Below are positions 1 to 9,240 of a DNA stretch of 39,752 bases, one piece after another. Position numbers and translations under genes: made by a program. The notes beneath the pieces were generated by a model. That model had not been told where the DNA came from. It did not search any database and was given only the letters and a program-made list of their open reading frames with translations. Origin of the DNA: an uncultured Desulfobulbaceae bacterium (GTDB lineage: Bacteria; Desulfobacterota; Desulfobulbia; Desulfobulbales; BM004); the NCBI GenBank assembly GCA_945787325.1, contig CALZHP010000020.1, forward strand, positions 1 through 39,752, given 5' to 3'. Positions within the stretch are counted from its first letter, which is position 1. Every line of letters starts with the position of its first letter.

Positions 1-3000
1 CCTGGTTTGCCTTTTAAGTCCAGCAGTAAGTCGTATGATCCTTTAACAACATCCTGCTCAAAACCAAGACATGGAAGATTTTGTTCAAATAGATTTTCAG
101 ATTTTTCAGGCGTTGACATGCGCACGGACCCTTGTCCCATGCTTTCCTGGGAATACCATATCGACTTCATAACCATTCCACAGAATTTTGAGGAAATGAC
201 TTCGACCTTGATCTTTTCATCTGAAAATAGATTTATAACTACCTCGACAAGTTCCCATTCACGATTTTTTTGCTGCTTTTCTTCTTTAAAATCCAGAAAT
301 CCCTGGTCTGAAATATATCTTTGAAAATTAGACCTAGCTTCTCCTGTGATAATCCAGGATTTTTCAGGTTTTTTGAGTTTGTCAATTTCTGATTTAAAAA
401 GCTGTAAGCTGTTCCAGGATATAAAAGGAGATGTTAGATCAAGATCAAAATGCAACAAATTTGCTCTCTTTGAGAGAGTGCCTTCAATTGAAATGGAGTC
501 CTTTCCATACTCAATTTCCATTGAGTCAATATTTACATTTTTCTCTTGTTCTGAAAGCTTTGAACTTAATACAATTTTTTTCCCACTATTATCAGGTAAC
601 TCCCAGCTTATGTTGCTTGCCTCAACTGCACCTACTAAAAGAGGATCAATAGAATCCTCGGATACATTTAGTGAAAAATCACCAGAGATTTTACCTGATA
701 AGAATTTATTATTTTCGAACAGGGTATCGAGTGTATCTCTTTCCAGGGAACCGTTCCATTTCATAAACATCTTAACTGGATGTGATTTGTAATAATTGAG
801 ATTTATATTCACATCGCTTCCCTTACCGCTGATATTAAGTTTTTTGACTAAGATTTTGCTTGGAGTCATTGTCATATCTAGTGTGAGTATCGGCGGGGGA
901 AAATCATCCATACCAGAAATTACTTGACCTACGACTGAAACCTCATCCTTTTTCCAGTCAACATTAAATTCTCGCAGGGTGCAGGGGATACGTGGAAACA
1001 GAAAAAACGGGACAAAATTTTTCCCTTTTATAAAATTCGACACCCCTTCACGTGCGGTACCATCAAAGTAGACATTACCTGCCCAGTTACTCAATAATTT
1101 ATGTTCAAAATTTCCACGGACATCAATAATGCTATTAAAAATCTTATTTTTGCTATTATGAAGATCTATCTCTTTGTTATTTATTGTAGCGGAAATGCTT
1201 TTTGATATAACTTTTTCAGGAAAATTGACGTTTTTCCAATGTAAGTTTTCTGAGCTTAGATCTAAATTGTATTCCCACTTATGAGGCAATTTAATTTGGC
1301 CGCTAAAAGTCGCGTTAGAAATATCAAGTGACCCTTCGATCGCAGTAAGTGCTTGCTTGATCTGAGGTGGAATAAGCGAATTGGAATTGAGCTCAGAGTA
1401 AAGTGCCTTAGCATTTACAGCAGCATTCAGCTGTTCAACCTTCAGAAATAATTCATCATCCCATGTCACATTACCATCTGACCGCTTGATAGAGTGGGGG
1501 CCTATAGTTGCTTGGATATCCTGCCAGCCCACCTTGCCAGGTGCAACATTGATCATTCCGTTATTAATTATGGTATGCCATGAAATCCGATTGTAATCTG
1601 TTTCCGCATCAATATTGAAAACACTAACTTCGACTTGAATGTCATTCAGGGTGTCGCCTAGTTTCAGATTGCCTTTTGCCCTTCCTGAAGTATTACTAAA
1701 TTTTTGCAGCTCCCTATTGAAACCTTCGTGTTTAACGAGTCTATCAAGAATAGGTGGCAGAGCTGCGACATCCGCGTCAAGATCAAGGTCCAATGTGAAA
1801 GCATCCTCTCTGTTGTCGGTTAGATCAAGGAGCAGTTTTCCGTTTTCACCGTGACTATTATCCAGATCGGCTTTAAGGTTTTGTCCGCTGAGAAAACCGT
1901 CAATTATTGATATCGGCCCGCTTGCCTTGACGAGGTTAAGGTCGGCATACGGAACATGAATTGAAGCTTCTTTAACATCAACCCTTATGTCCATGTTCTC
2001 AATTTGATTGAAATCAGAAACAATGCCTTCGAATAAATAGCTTGCTTGGTTGGCGGAACCGCCACGTACGATGTCGCAAACAGTCTGTGCGACTTCAGTA
2101 TTACCCCAAAGAGTCAGGACGGCCTCTCTGATTTGTGACAGGTTGAGATCTATTGCTGTAAGATCAACTTGCCAGCGGGGAATCTCCTTTTCAGATGGTT
2201 TTGTGCCTTTTGATAAACTTCTTTTTATTAGTCCACTAAGTTTCAAAGCAGGTTCTTTCAGCTCAAGCTGCTTGATTTCAAGTGAGGTTTCATTTCCTTT
2301 ATAGGTCATCAGGAGATCTGCTGAACCGCAGTTGAGCAGGACCTTCCTGTCTTTCGGCAGAACGACATAGCATGGGAATTCTCCTTTGAGGCGCGCCTTT
2401 GTACTTTGGGTTCCTATTCCCTCAAAGCTGCCTTTCAGGTTTAATGCGGTCTCCACCGGCACTATTTTACCCTTGGTAAGAAGGGAGATATTCTTATTAA
2501 GTCTAACTCCTTCAGCGTCCACAGTGAATTGGTAGAATCCGTTGGTTATATTATAACTTCCCAGCATACTTATCTTGTTGCTGAAAGGGGTTTTATATTT
2601 AAGGTCTACCTGTATTCCCCCCTCTGGATGTAATCTTATTTTTGAATTGATATCTGTGAATGAAAGAGAAGGCATCCATCCCTGTTTTAGGTTGTCATCA
2701 ATTGCTATTGATCCATTCGTAATATTCAGTATTGTTTGATGGGGGGGGATTATTCGTGGTTCATTGTCATCAGCTGTGAGCTTTTTCACAAATATGTGCG
2801 GATTTGTCAGGTTTATTGTTCCAGGCTTTAAACCCTTGTATATTATAGTTTTCCAGTCCGGATATATGTCTGCTCTGGTAAGAGAAATATCCATGGTTTC
2901 GGATTTAATTTTTGCATCAATAAAAGATAAGTGAGGGATGGGAAGCCATTGTAAGCGGATATCGCGGGATTGAACCTCTTGATTTAGGCTTTCGCTGAGC

Positions 3001-3113
3001 TGCTTAACAAGGCTGTCTTGCAGCTGTTCAAGCTGGAGGATCCTTGGAGAAAAAGCTATCAGAGTTATAACTGACAACAGTAAGAGAGCCAGTTTTTTAT
3101 ACGATAATTTCAT
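1..3113 (-). CDS. AsmA/YhdP-like large envelope protein, C-terminus missing at window edge
   Basis: The minus frame is open without a stop from the ATG at 3113 to the left edge, giving about 1037 residues of an incomplete protein. It starts with a short basic stretch and one hydrophobic segment (about residues 5-20, with KLALLLLSVITLIAF), which fits an inner-membrane anchor. After it comes a long region rich in alternating hydrophobic beta strands with repeated ILNITNGSIAID- or LDLDLDADV-like segments and no enzyme motif. This is the pattern of AsmA-superfamily proteins (AsmA, YhdP, TamB), which form long hydrophobic grooves between inner and outer membrane and are linked to phospholipid transport. 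The family call rests on overall pattern, so the exact subfamily is uncertain. The ribosome-binding site is weak. It is transcribed divergently from the aconitase gene across a 432-base spacer. Confidence 0.72.
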   Translation of the reverse strand, partial: MKLSYKKLALLLLSVITLIAFSPRILQLEQLQDSLVKQLSESLNQEVQSRDIRLQWLPIPHLSFIDAKIKSETMDISLTRADIYPDWKTIIYKGLKPGTINLTNPHIFVKKLTADDNEPRIIPPHQTILNITNGSIAIDDNLKQGWMPSLSFTDINSKIRLHPEGGIQVDLKYKTPFSNKISMLGSYNITNGFYQFTVDAEGVRLNKNISLLTKGKIVPVETALNLKGSFEGIGTQSTKARLKGEFPCYVVLPKDRKVLLNCGSADLLMTYKGNETSLEIKQLELKEPALKLSGLIKRSLSKGTKPSEKEIPRWQVDLTAIDLNLSQIREAVLTLWGNTEVAQTVCDIVRGGSANQASYLFEGIVSDFNQIENMDIRVDVKEASIHVPYADLNLVKASGPISIIDGFLSGQNLKADLDNSHGENGKLLLDLTDNREDAFTLDLDLDADVAALPPILDRLVKHEGFNRELQKFSNTSGRAKGNLKLGDTLNDIQVEVSVFNIDAETDYNRISWHTIINNGMINVAPGKVGWQDIQATIGPHSIKRSDGNVTWDDELFLKVEQLNAAVNAKALYSELNSNSLIPPQIKQALTAIEGSLDISNATFSGQIKLPHKWEYNLDLSSENLHWKNVNFPEKVISKSISATINNKEIDLHNSKNKIFNSIIDVRGNFEHKLLSNWAGNVYFDGTAREGVSNFIKGKNFVPFFLFPRIPCTLREFNVDWKKDEVSVVGQVISGMDDFPPPILTLDMTMTPSKILVKKLNISGKGSDVNINLNYYKSHPVKMFMKWNGSLERDTLDTLFENNKFLSGKISGDFSLNVSEDSIDPLLVGAVEASNISWELPDNSGKKIVLSSKLSEQEKNVNIDSMEIEYGKDSISIEGTLSKRANLLHFDLDLTSPFISWNSLQLFKSEIDKLKKPEKSWIITGEARSNFQRYISDQGFLDFKEEKQQKNREWELVEVVINLFSDEKIKVEVISSKFCGMVMKSIWYSQESMGQGSVRMSTPEKSENLFEQNLPCLGFEQDVVKGSYDLLLDLKGKP

Positions 3114-3545
3114 TACCAAAGATTTTCTGGTTGGTATAGGAGTTCGGCATCAATTGACTGGGTCGTTCTGGTAAAAGAGTACTTTTCCTAAAACAACAAA
3201 TGTTTATAATATACAATCTGAAAAATGGCATTATGAATATCCGGTAATTCTGACAGGTTGTGAATAAACAATGAAAATAATCTCATTGAAAAAGAGTTTG
3301 AAGAAAATTTATTAAACATAAATAATTGCCTTCTCCTTCATGTACAATATAACCATTATATGGTATGAATACCGGCTTTACAATTTTTCATATGAATTGG
3401 TTATGTTGGTGATGATTGTCATTTCATGTCGTAATTTGATAATTCCATTAAAATAATTGTTACCCACATGTTTTAAGATTGTTGGGGTGACTATCAAGCT
3501 ATTCTCCCATTTCAAATACGGGAAAATAAAAATAAGAGGTATGTC
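3114..3545. other. divergent intergenic region, no gene seen
   Basis: This AT-rich spacer lies between the AsmA-like gene and aconitase and should hold promoters for both. A weak sigma70-like pair for the plus strand is TTGAAA at 3286-3291 and TATTAA at 3310-3315 (18-base spacer). The base composition makes such matches easy by chance. The only clear signal is the ribosome-binding site AGAGGT at 3535-3540 in front of the aconitase ATG. I see no hairpin with a U tract and no RNA gene. Confidence 0.4.
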
Positions 3546-5480
3546 ATGGGGAAAACAGTTGCAGAAAAAATACTGGAAGCGCATATAGTGGAAGGTACGC
3601 TTCGTAAAGGTGAAGAAATTGGTATACGTATTGATCAGACTCTGACTCAGGATGCTACGGGGACTATGGCATACCTCGAATTTGAAGCTACAGGCATACC
3701 GCGTGTTCAGACGGATGTTTCGGTATGCTATGTGGATCACAACCTTGTTCAGTCAGATTTCCGCAATGCAGATGACCATCGCTTCCTGCAATCCGTAGCA
3801 AGAAAGTACGGCCTATATTTTTCACCTCCGGGCAATGGAATTTCCCATCAGGTTCATCTGGAGCGATTTGGTGTGCCTGGAAAGACTCTGCTTGGTTCTG
3901 ACAGCCATACACCAACAGGCGGGGGGCTGGGCATGTTGGCAATGGGTGCCGGAGGGCTTGATGTGGCCATGGCCATGGCCGGAAAGCCTTTTTATCTAAT
4001 AATGCCAGAAATTTACGGTGTCCGCCTCACCGGGAAGTTGCCTGATTGGGTGTCTGCAAAGGATGTTCTCCTGGAAGTGCTTAGAAGGCTCTCTGTCAAA
4101 GGCGGGGTTGGGTATATTATTGAATATTTTGGTCCAGGTCTTGCGGGGCTTACTGCGACTGACAGGGCTGCTATTACTAATTTTGGGGCTGAACTGGGTG
4201 CAACAACATCTGTATTCCCATCTGATGCCAATACAAAAAAATTCCTTGATAGCCAGGGACGGGCAGACCAATGGGTTGAAATTGTGGCCGATGAGGATGC
4301 CGAGTATGACAAAGTTATAGAAATTGATATGTCAATACTGGAACCAATGATAGCCTGCCCCTCTTCTCCTGATAATGTTGTGAAAGTGAGTGAAGTGGCC
4401 GGTAAACCGGTGTCACAGGTTTTGGTTGGATCATGTTCCAATTCTTCACTGCGTGACCTTATGGTTGTCGCAAAAGTGCTGGAGAAAGAGACAATCAGTT
4501 CGGATGTGAGTTTCGAAATTAATCCCGGCAGCAGGCAAGTGCTCGAAAATCTCACTGCACAGGGGGATATGCTGACCCTTATGAAGTCTGGCGCCCGTAT
4601 TCATCAAGCAGGTTGCCTTGGCTGTATAGGTATGGGGCAGGCACCGCCGACCGGTTCAATTTCTCTTAGAACTTTCCCGCGGAATTTCCCTGGTCGCAGT
4701 GGTACACAAGATGATAAAGTATACCTTTGCAGTCCGGAAGTAGCCGTTGCTTCAGCGATAAAAGGCTGTATTACAGATCCACGTGATTTAAAAGAATATC
4801 CGCACATAGAATTGCCAGAGAAATATTTACCTGGTGATCAGAGAATTGAAGCACCAAGAGCTTCAGGTGATGAAATCGAAATTATTCGTGGTCCGAATAT
4901 AGCACCCTTCCCGGAAATGGAGGCTCTGCCTGAGAGCTGGAAAGGCATTGTACTTCTGAAGGTGGGAGATAATATAACTACGGATCATATAATGCCCGCC
5001 GGTGCTAAGATTTTGCCTCTGCGAAGTAATATTCCGGCAATTAGTGAGTTCGTTTTTAATTCTGTGGACGAGCAATTTGTTCAGAGAGCTAAGGATGTAG
5101 CTATCGAATATATTGGTGGTATGGTAGTCGGGGGTGATAATTATGGGCAGGGTTCTTCCAGGGAGCACGCTGCTCTCGCCCCACGTTACCTTGGGGTCAG
5201 GGTAAAGCTTGTAAAAAGTTTTGCCCGAATTCATAAGGCAAACCTTATAAACTTTGGCATTTTGCCTCTTGTCTTCGAAAACCCAGGCGACTACGACTCA
5301 ATCGTACAAGGTGCAAAGGTCATTATTCCGGCTTTACGAAAACATATTGAAGCTGGTGCGGAAAAAATTGAAGTTCAAATAGATGGTAAAGCCTATTATG
5401 CAATATTAGAGGTTTCTCAGCGGCACCGCGAGATACTCCTTGCAGGCAGCTTGCTGAACTGGGCAAGTGAATCTAAATGA
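3546..5480 (+). CDS. Aconitate hydratase, short mitochondrial-type
   Basis: The 644-residue protein catalyses citrate to isocitrate isomerisation via cis-aconitate in the TCA cycle, or in the reverse branch in an anaerobe. The three [4Fe-4S] cluster cysteines are visible: C297 in GSCSNSS and C357/C360 in GCLGCIGMGQ. The N-terminal substrate motif GSDSHTPTGGGLGMLAMGAGG and the C-terminal swivel-domain motif YGQGSSREHAALAPRYLG are intact. The length is well short of AcnA or AcnB (about 860-890) and matches the putative mitochondrial-like aconitase group seen in deltaproteobacteria and other anaerobes. The ATG at 3546 is preceded by AGAGGT with 5-base spacing. No other TCA gene is adjacent, so it is probably transcribed alone. 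I do not assign acnA or acnB because the architecture differs from both. Confidence 0.95.
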   Translation: MGKTVAEKILEAHIVEGTLRKGEEIGIRIDQTLTQDATGTMAYLEFEATGIPRVQTDVSVCYVDHNLVQSDFRNADDHRFLQSVARKYGLYFSPPGNGISHQVHLERFGVPGKTLLGSDSHTPTGGGLGMLAMGAGGLDVAMAMAGKPFYLIMPEIYGVRLTGKLPDWVSAKDVLLEVLRRLSVKGGVGYIIEYFGPGLAGLTATDRAAITNFGAELGATTSVFPSDANTKKFLDSQGRADQWVEIVADEDAEYDKVIEIDMSILEPMIACPSSPDNVVKVSEVAGKPVSQVLVGSCSNSSLRDLMVVAKVLEKETISSDVSFEINPGSRQVLENLTAQGDMLTLMKSGARIHQAGCLGCIGMGQAPPTGSISLRTFPRNFPGRSGTQDDKVYLCSPEVAVASAIKGCITDPRDLKEYPHIELPEKYLPGDQRIEAPRASGDEIEIIRGPNIAPFPEMEALPESWKGIVLLKVGDNITTDHIMPAGAKILPLRSNIPAISEFVFNSVDEQFVQRAKDVAIEYIGGMVVGGDNYGQGSSREHAALAPRYLGVRVKLVKSFARIHKANLINFGILPLVFENPGDYDSIVQGAKVIIPALRKHIEAGAEKIEVQIDGKAYYAILEVSQRHREILLAGSLLNWASESK

Positions 5481-5547
5481 TTTTTTTTGTAATTGAAAGC
5501 TATCTGCATAAAATTTTTGAATAAATAAGTTATCCAGTAAAATAAAG

Positions 5548-5582
5548 TTTTTTGTACTGTAAAATAGGTAAGGTACAAAAAA
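5548..5582. repeat. 10-bp perfect inverted repeat
   Basis: TTTTTTGTAC at 5548-5557 is mirrored by GTACAAAAAA at 5573-5582 around a 15-base loop. It lies 68 bases past the aconitase stop. The arms are AT-rich and not followed by a U tract on plus, so it is a poor classical terminator. It could be an operator-like palindrome or a mRNA 3'-end hairpin. Confidence 0.6.
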
Positions 5583-5701
5583 TTGAATTATTTAATAATT
5601 CAGGAATGGCAAGATAAACCGAATTTTATTGAATTTAGGGGGCTTTGAGTAGAGTGATTATTTTTTATTTGTGTTGGCATATGTTTTGCTTAAAACAAAT
5701 T

Positions 5702-5721
5702 AAGATAATTACTCTTATCTT
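5702..5721. repeat. 7-bp perfect inverted repeat
   Basis: AAGATAA at 5702-5708 pairs with TTATCTT at 5715-5721 across a 6-base loop. It sits just before the stronger hairpin at 5731-5769 in the aconitase to DUF362 spacer. The function is unknown. The short AT-rich arms could be chance. Confidence 0.4.
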
Positions 5722-5730
5722 CTTTCTCCT

Positions 5731-5775
5731 GAAAAAGGCTGACTTTGTCCCCCAAGGTTGGCCTTTTTCTTTTGT
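5731..5775 (+). terminator. terminator-like hairpin ahead of the DUF362 gene
   Basis: GAAAAAGGC at 5731-5739 pairs perfectly with GCCTTTTTC at 5761-5769, followed by TTTTG. The loop can form small inner stems (GAC/GTC and CCAA/TTGG). On plus it resembles an intrinsic terminator for read-through from aconitase, or an attenuator for the DUF362 gene. The A-rich 5' arm would also serve the minus strand. A TTG-initiated reading of the DUF362 gene from 5745 would start inside this loop, which argues against that start. Confidence 0.5.
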
Positions 5776-5798
5776 CTGCAACTTTATCTGAATTTCAT

Positions 5799-6734
5799 AT
5801 GAAAATTGATACAGCAGTGGTTGGTTTAAAGCGTTGTCAAACTTACGACACCGGAAAAATCAAGGAAGTTATCGAAAGCCTAAGCCATGGGATTTCTTTT
5901 GAACCAAGACATGGCAAAAATGTATTACTTAAACCAAATCTAATCAGCGCTTCAAGTAAAGACGCACTTGCCTGCACGCATCCGCAATTTATTGCTGCCG
6001 TTTCTGAGTGGTTTCTTGATCATGGGTGTAAAGTGTCAATCGGTGACTCGCCTGCATTTGGAACAGCAAAGGGTGTAATGAAGGCTATTGGTGTTAGTAA
6101 TATTTTAGATAAACTTCCGGTACGCATGGTTAATTTTTCTAAGACCTTTAATGTTGCTCTTGAGTGCGGAGTTAAAGCAGGAATAGCCACTGAAGTGCTG
6201 GAATGCGATGTTCTAGTAAACCTGCCGAAAGTCAAAGCCCATAGCCAGCTTTATGTTACGCTTGCAGTTAAAAATTACTTCGGAGTTGTTGTCGGTTTGC
6301 AGAAGCCTTGGTGGCATATGAAATACGGGAAAAAAGCCGGGGATTTTGCTTCTGTATTATTGGACCTGATCAAAGTTCTTCCTGATGGGGTAAGTTTTAT
6401 TGATGGCATAACAGCAATGCACCGAACAGGCCCCATATCAGGTGATCCATATCAGTTAGGGATTATAGCAGCTTCTGAAAACCCGATTGCTCTGGAAACT
6501 GCTTTACTCGCGGTACTGGGGTCTGAAAATGCAAAAAGCCCTATTTGGATTGAGAGCAGCAAACGAGGACTTCCAGGGGCACATTCGGAAAATATTATTT
6601 ACAGTCATCGGGAACCTTCAGAGCTCAGTGTTAATGATTTCCTTTTTCCCAATAATCTTAAACCGGTTTCCTTTAATCCTTTTCGTGTGTTGGCGAGCAG
6701 TTTGAGAAGAATGGTTTCCGGTATAAAAGATTAA
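5799..6734 (+). CDS. DUF362 domain-containing protein
   Basis: The 311-residue protein has the DUF362 pattern: KNVLLKPNLIS near residue 40, then THPQFIAAVSEWFLDHG, IGDSPAFG, a VNLPKVKAHSQLYVTLAVKNYFG block and a GISGDPYQLG-like segment before PIALETALLAVLG. In other proteins this domain is often fused to ferredoxin domains. Here I see no CxxCxxC cluster motif, so it is the stand-alone form. The biochemical role of DUF362 is not established. I chose the ATG at 5799 because the longer TTG start at 5745 would put 18 extra residues inside a terminator-like hairpin. The ribosome-binding site before 5799 is poor, so the start is not certain. It is followed by a weak terminator and then the enoyl reductase gene. 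Confidence 0.85.
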   Translation: MKIDTAVVGLKRCQTYDTGKIKEVIESLSHGISFEPRHGKNVLLKPNLISASSKDALACTHPQFIAAVSEWFLDHGCKVSIGDSPAFGTAKGVMKAIGVSNILDKLPVRMVNFSKTFNVALECGVKAGIATEVLECDVLVNLPKVKAHSQLYVTLAVKNYFGVVVGLQKPWWHMKYGKKAGDFASVLLDLIKVLPDGVSFIDGITAMHRTGPISGDPYQLGIIAASENPIALETALLAVLGSENAKSPIWIESSKRGLPGAHSENIIYSHREPSELSVNDFLFPNNLKPVSFNPFRVLASSLRRMVSGIKD

Positions 6735-6739
6735 TCTTA

Positions 6740-6774
6740 ATTCAAGGATAACAACCTTCTTGTTGAATTTTTTT
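6740..6774 (+). terminator. weak intrinsic terminator after DUF362 gene
   Basis: Starting 6 bases after the stop, ATTCAA at 6740-6745 can pair with TTGAAT at 6763-6768. An alternative AACAA/TTGTT stem lies at 6750-6764. A run of seven T ends at 6774. The stem is AT-rich and imperfect, so termination would be partial at best. Confidence 0.4.
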
Positions 6775-6915
6775 ATAGCTATCTGTAAGTTTCCAGCTGA
6801 ATATCACATTAGTGACATCATTCAATAGATTCATACAATAATCGGTCTCATGATGCATAATGAAATAGCTTGGTAAAACGGGTCATCTGTCAGGCGTCTG
6901 AAAAAAGGATATAAT

Positions 6916-7668
6916 ATGTTTGAATTAAAGGGAAAAGTAGCCTTAATAACCGGGGGATCCAGGGGGATTGGCAAGGCAATAGCATTACGATTTGCAGAAA
7001 ACGGCGTGAACCTTGTTGTTAACTATGTTCGGCATCGCAGGGACGCTGAAGAAACAGCAAAGGCAGCTGATGATATTGGTGTAAAATGTCTTGTCGTCAA
7101 AGCAAATGTAGCAAATGATGACGATGTCGAGAAAATGTGTGAGAAAATCCATGATGAATTTGGGCATCTCGATTTACTAGTGAGTAATGCTGCATCTGGA
7201 GTGTTGAAGCCCGCACTCGAATTGAGCAGTCGCCATTGGAACTGGGCAATGGATATTAATGCTCGGGCCTTGTTGACCTTGACAAGGTTTTCAGTTCCAC
7301 TCATGCAAAAAGGTGGTCGAATAATGGCAGTTTCAAGCTTGGGCGCTGTTCGTGCTATAGAAAATTATACAGCGGTGGGCGCTTCAAAAGCGGCTCTTGA
7401 GTCTCTGGTGAGGCATCTTGCAGTAGAGCTTGGGCCTTTGGGTATCAACGTAAATACGATTAGCGCCGGCGCAGTTGATACAGCGGCATTGAAAAAATTC
7501 CCTAACCGTGAACAGATTCTCGATACAGCACTTGGAAGGACACCCCTTGGCAGGCTGACAACTCCTGAAGATGTCGCAGATGTTGCACTGTTTTTATGTA
7601 GTGATCTAGCAACAATGATACAGGGGCAGACAATTGTTGTCGACGGTGGCTATTCAATTCGCGGGTGA
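6916..7668 (+). CDS. fabL: Enoyl-[acyl-carrier-protein] reductase, FabL type (SDR family)
   Basis: The 250-residue short-chain dehydrogenase has the nucleotide-binding TGGSRGIG at residues 12-19 and NAASG near residue 92. The active-site spacing is tyrosine Y151 and lysine K158 (YTAVGASK), i.e. Y-x6-K. That spacing marks enoyl-ACP reductases rather than 3-oxoacyl-ACP reductases, which use Y-x3-K. Segments such as NAASGVLKPALEL, ENYTAVGASKAAL, ALKKFPNRE and GQTIVVDGG closely resemble Bacillus subtilis FabL as I remember it. It should catalyse the last reduction of fatty-acid elongation with NAD(P)H in the cytoplasm. AAGGA lies 7 bases before the ATG. It converges on tilS with only 4 bases between the stops. 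A general SDR oxidoreductase is the fallback call. Confidence 0.85.
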   Translation: MFELKGKVALITGGSRGIGKAIALRFAENGVNLVVNYVRHRRDAEETAKAADDIGVKCLVVKANVANDDDVEKMCEKIHDEFGHLDLLVSNAASGVLKPALELSSRHWNWAMDINARALLTLTRFSVPLMQKGGRIMAVSSLGAVRAIENYTAVGASKAALESLVRHLAVELGPLGINVNTISAGAVDTAALKKFPNREQILDTALGRTPLGRLTTPEDVADVALFLCSDLATMIQGQTIVVDGGYSIRG

Positions 7669-7672
7669 TCAG

Positions 7673-9097
7673 CTATTGATCCTGCCCTATACGAATTCTT
7701 AATACATTCCTGGTTGAATCTGTAATTCTGAACCTGTTGTCAATTTGCATTCCAGGGAGTGCGATAATTGTTTCCGTGTCAAGAAGTATAGGGATTTTGT
7801 CACGCTCTTCTTTAGGGATTTTTCGGTCGGTCATGTAGTCCCCCACCTTTTTGCTTCCTGGAGCTCCAAGAGGATGAAACCTGTCCCCTGCAAGAGGCGA
7901 GCGCAGAAGCATGGGAAAAGATACTTTATCCAGATCCAGAAATATATTTTGTTCTTCATAACTATCGTACCCCTCTGGTAAACAATCGATGCATTCTAAG
8001 GTTACTGTAACACCGGTTTCTTCAATTCTATAAGAACCTGGCCCCGCAACAGCTAATTCATAATATTTTGAGGCAAATTTTATAAGGTTGCCGCGTTGGT
8101 GAACAATGCCGGCAGGATATGAAAAAAGAAGTTTGCCGGTCCGCTTTATGGACCTAAGTCCTGAAGAAAAATGTAGTATAGAGTTTTGGTGTCCTTTGTC
8201 TATTTGATGGAGAAGTTGTTCAATATGTCTGACGCTTGGTTTGTTCCGCATCTTATGGAATGCTGACTCTAGAACACGGCGTTGGATAGCAATAGGAAAG
8301 GTGGAAAATTCTGCAATTTTAATAGTCAGATTTTGAGACGGTTTTTTCCCCCTCTCAAAGGAGATGGTACACGCATTTTCCGCGATCTCTTCCAATAATT
8401 TTTCTTCACTTTCCAAGACTTCAGCAGTCTTCAGTAATGTCCGGCTAATACCGGGGTTGAAATGTTTTTCGAGGTATGGAATTAGGTCAAGACGTATTTT
8501 ATTGCGTAAAAAAATACGCTCCATATTGGAGCTGTCCTGTAACCATGGGATATCGTAACGAGCAAGATAATCAAGCAGGCGCTTCTTAGGAAAACGAAGA
8601 AATGGTCTGATGAGCATACTGTTATGTATAGACATACCGGAAAGCCCCTTACGTCCAGTACCTCTAACAAGTCGGATTAGCAATTCTTCAGCCTGGTCGT
8701 CAGCGGTGTGGGCAAGTGCAATTTTTTGCGCCCCAAGTTTTTTTGCAGTTTCCTTTAAAAAGTTGTGGCGCAGAGTCCGTGCCGCATGTTCAACAGAAAT
8801 TTTATTCTGATCAGCGTGTTTTTTGACGCCAACACTGCCTGAAACAAATTGAATGTTTAGTTTTTTTGACTGGATGCGAACAAGTTCTTTTTCCTGAGCC
8901 GTTTCTTCAGGCCGAAGCCCATGATCAATATATGCAGCTGTGAGTTTAAGGCTAAAGTCCTTACTAAGTTTTGCCAGTACATGAAGAAGTGCCATTGAGT
9001 CCGGTCCCCCCGAAACAGCGACAATGACAGAATCATTCTCCAGCAAAAGACTATATTTGCAAATGAGATTATATGTTTCTTTTTCCAATGGATGCAT
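7673..9097 (-). CDS. tilS: tRNA(Ile)-lysidine synthetase
   Basis: The 474-residue protein attaches lysine to cytidine 34 of the CAU anticodon tRNA(Ile) using ATP, changing its decoding from AUG to AUA. The N-terminal PP-loop ATPase shows SGGPDSMALLH (S29-S34), then AYIDHGLRPEE and LAHTADDQAEELLIRLVRGTG, all typical of TilS. A middle TilS domain (about 250-320) and a C-terminal TilS_C-like domain (RFHPLGAPGSKKVGDYMTDRKIP) follow. The length is usual for the family. It lies convergent to fabL and divergent from the methyltransferase gene across about 140 bases, so it is probably monocistronic. As an essential tRNA modification gene it is expected to be constitutive. Confidence 0.97.
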   Translation of the reverse strand: MHPLEKETYNLICKYSLLLENDSVIVAVSGGPDSMALLHVLAKLSKDFSLKLTAAYIDHGLRPEETAQEKELVRIQSKKLNIQFVSGSVGVKKHADQNKISVEHAARTLRHNFLKETAKKLGAQKIALAHTADDQAEELLIRLVRGTGRKGLSGMSIHNSMLIRPFLRFPKKRLLDYLARYDIPWLQDSSNMERIFLRNKIRLDLIPYLEKHFNPGISRTLLKTAEVLESEEKLLEEIAENACTISFERGKKPSQNLTIKIAEFSTFPIAIQRRVLESAFHKMRNKPSVRHIEQLLHQIDKGHQNSILHFSSGLRSIKRTGKLLFSYPAGIVHQRGNLIKFASKYYELAVAGPGSYRIEETGVTVTLECIDCLPEGYDSYEEQNIFLDLDKVSFPMLLRSPLAGDRFHPLGAPGSKKVGDYMTDRKIPKEERDKIPILLDTETIIALPGMQIDNRFRITDSTRNVLRIRIGQDQ

Positions 9098-9240
9098 ATT
9101 TTATATTTAGTGAATAATTCTGCACATGGTAAGTTAATAAGTTCATATAATTATATATACAGTTTACGCGACAATATGGTAGGTGAAGGCCAGCCCCGAA
9201 ATCTCTGTGCATGAAGTCAAAAAGTAAGCGAGGATCATCA

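Noticed and set aside
7-2304. Several plus-strand open frames at 7-324, 346-792, 1639-1854 and 2050-2304
   Set aside because: They lie opposite a continuous minus-strand AsmA-like frame, have low-complexity serine/phenylalanine-rich products and lack ribosome-binding sites.
5530-5538. DnaA-box-like TTATCCAGT
   Set aside because: It is a single imperfect match with no cluster of boxes, no dnaA or dnaN nearby and no origin features.
5745-5798. N-terminal extension of the DUF362 protein from TTG at 5745
   Set aside because: It would be encoded by a terminator-like hairpin, and the family-like sequence begins after the ATG at 5799.
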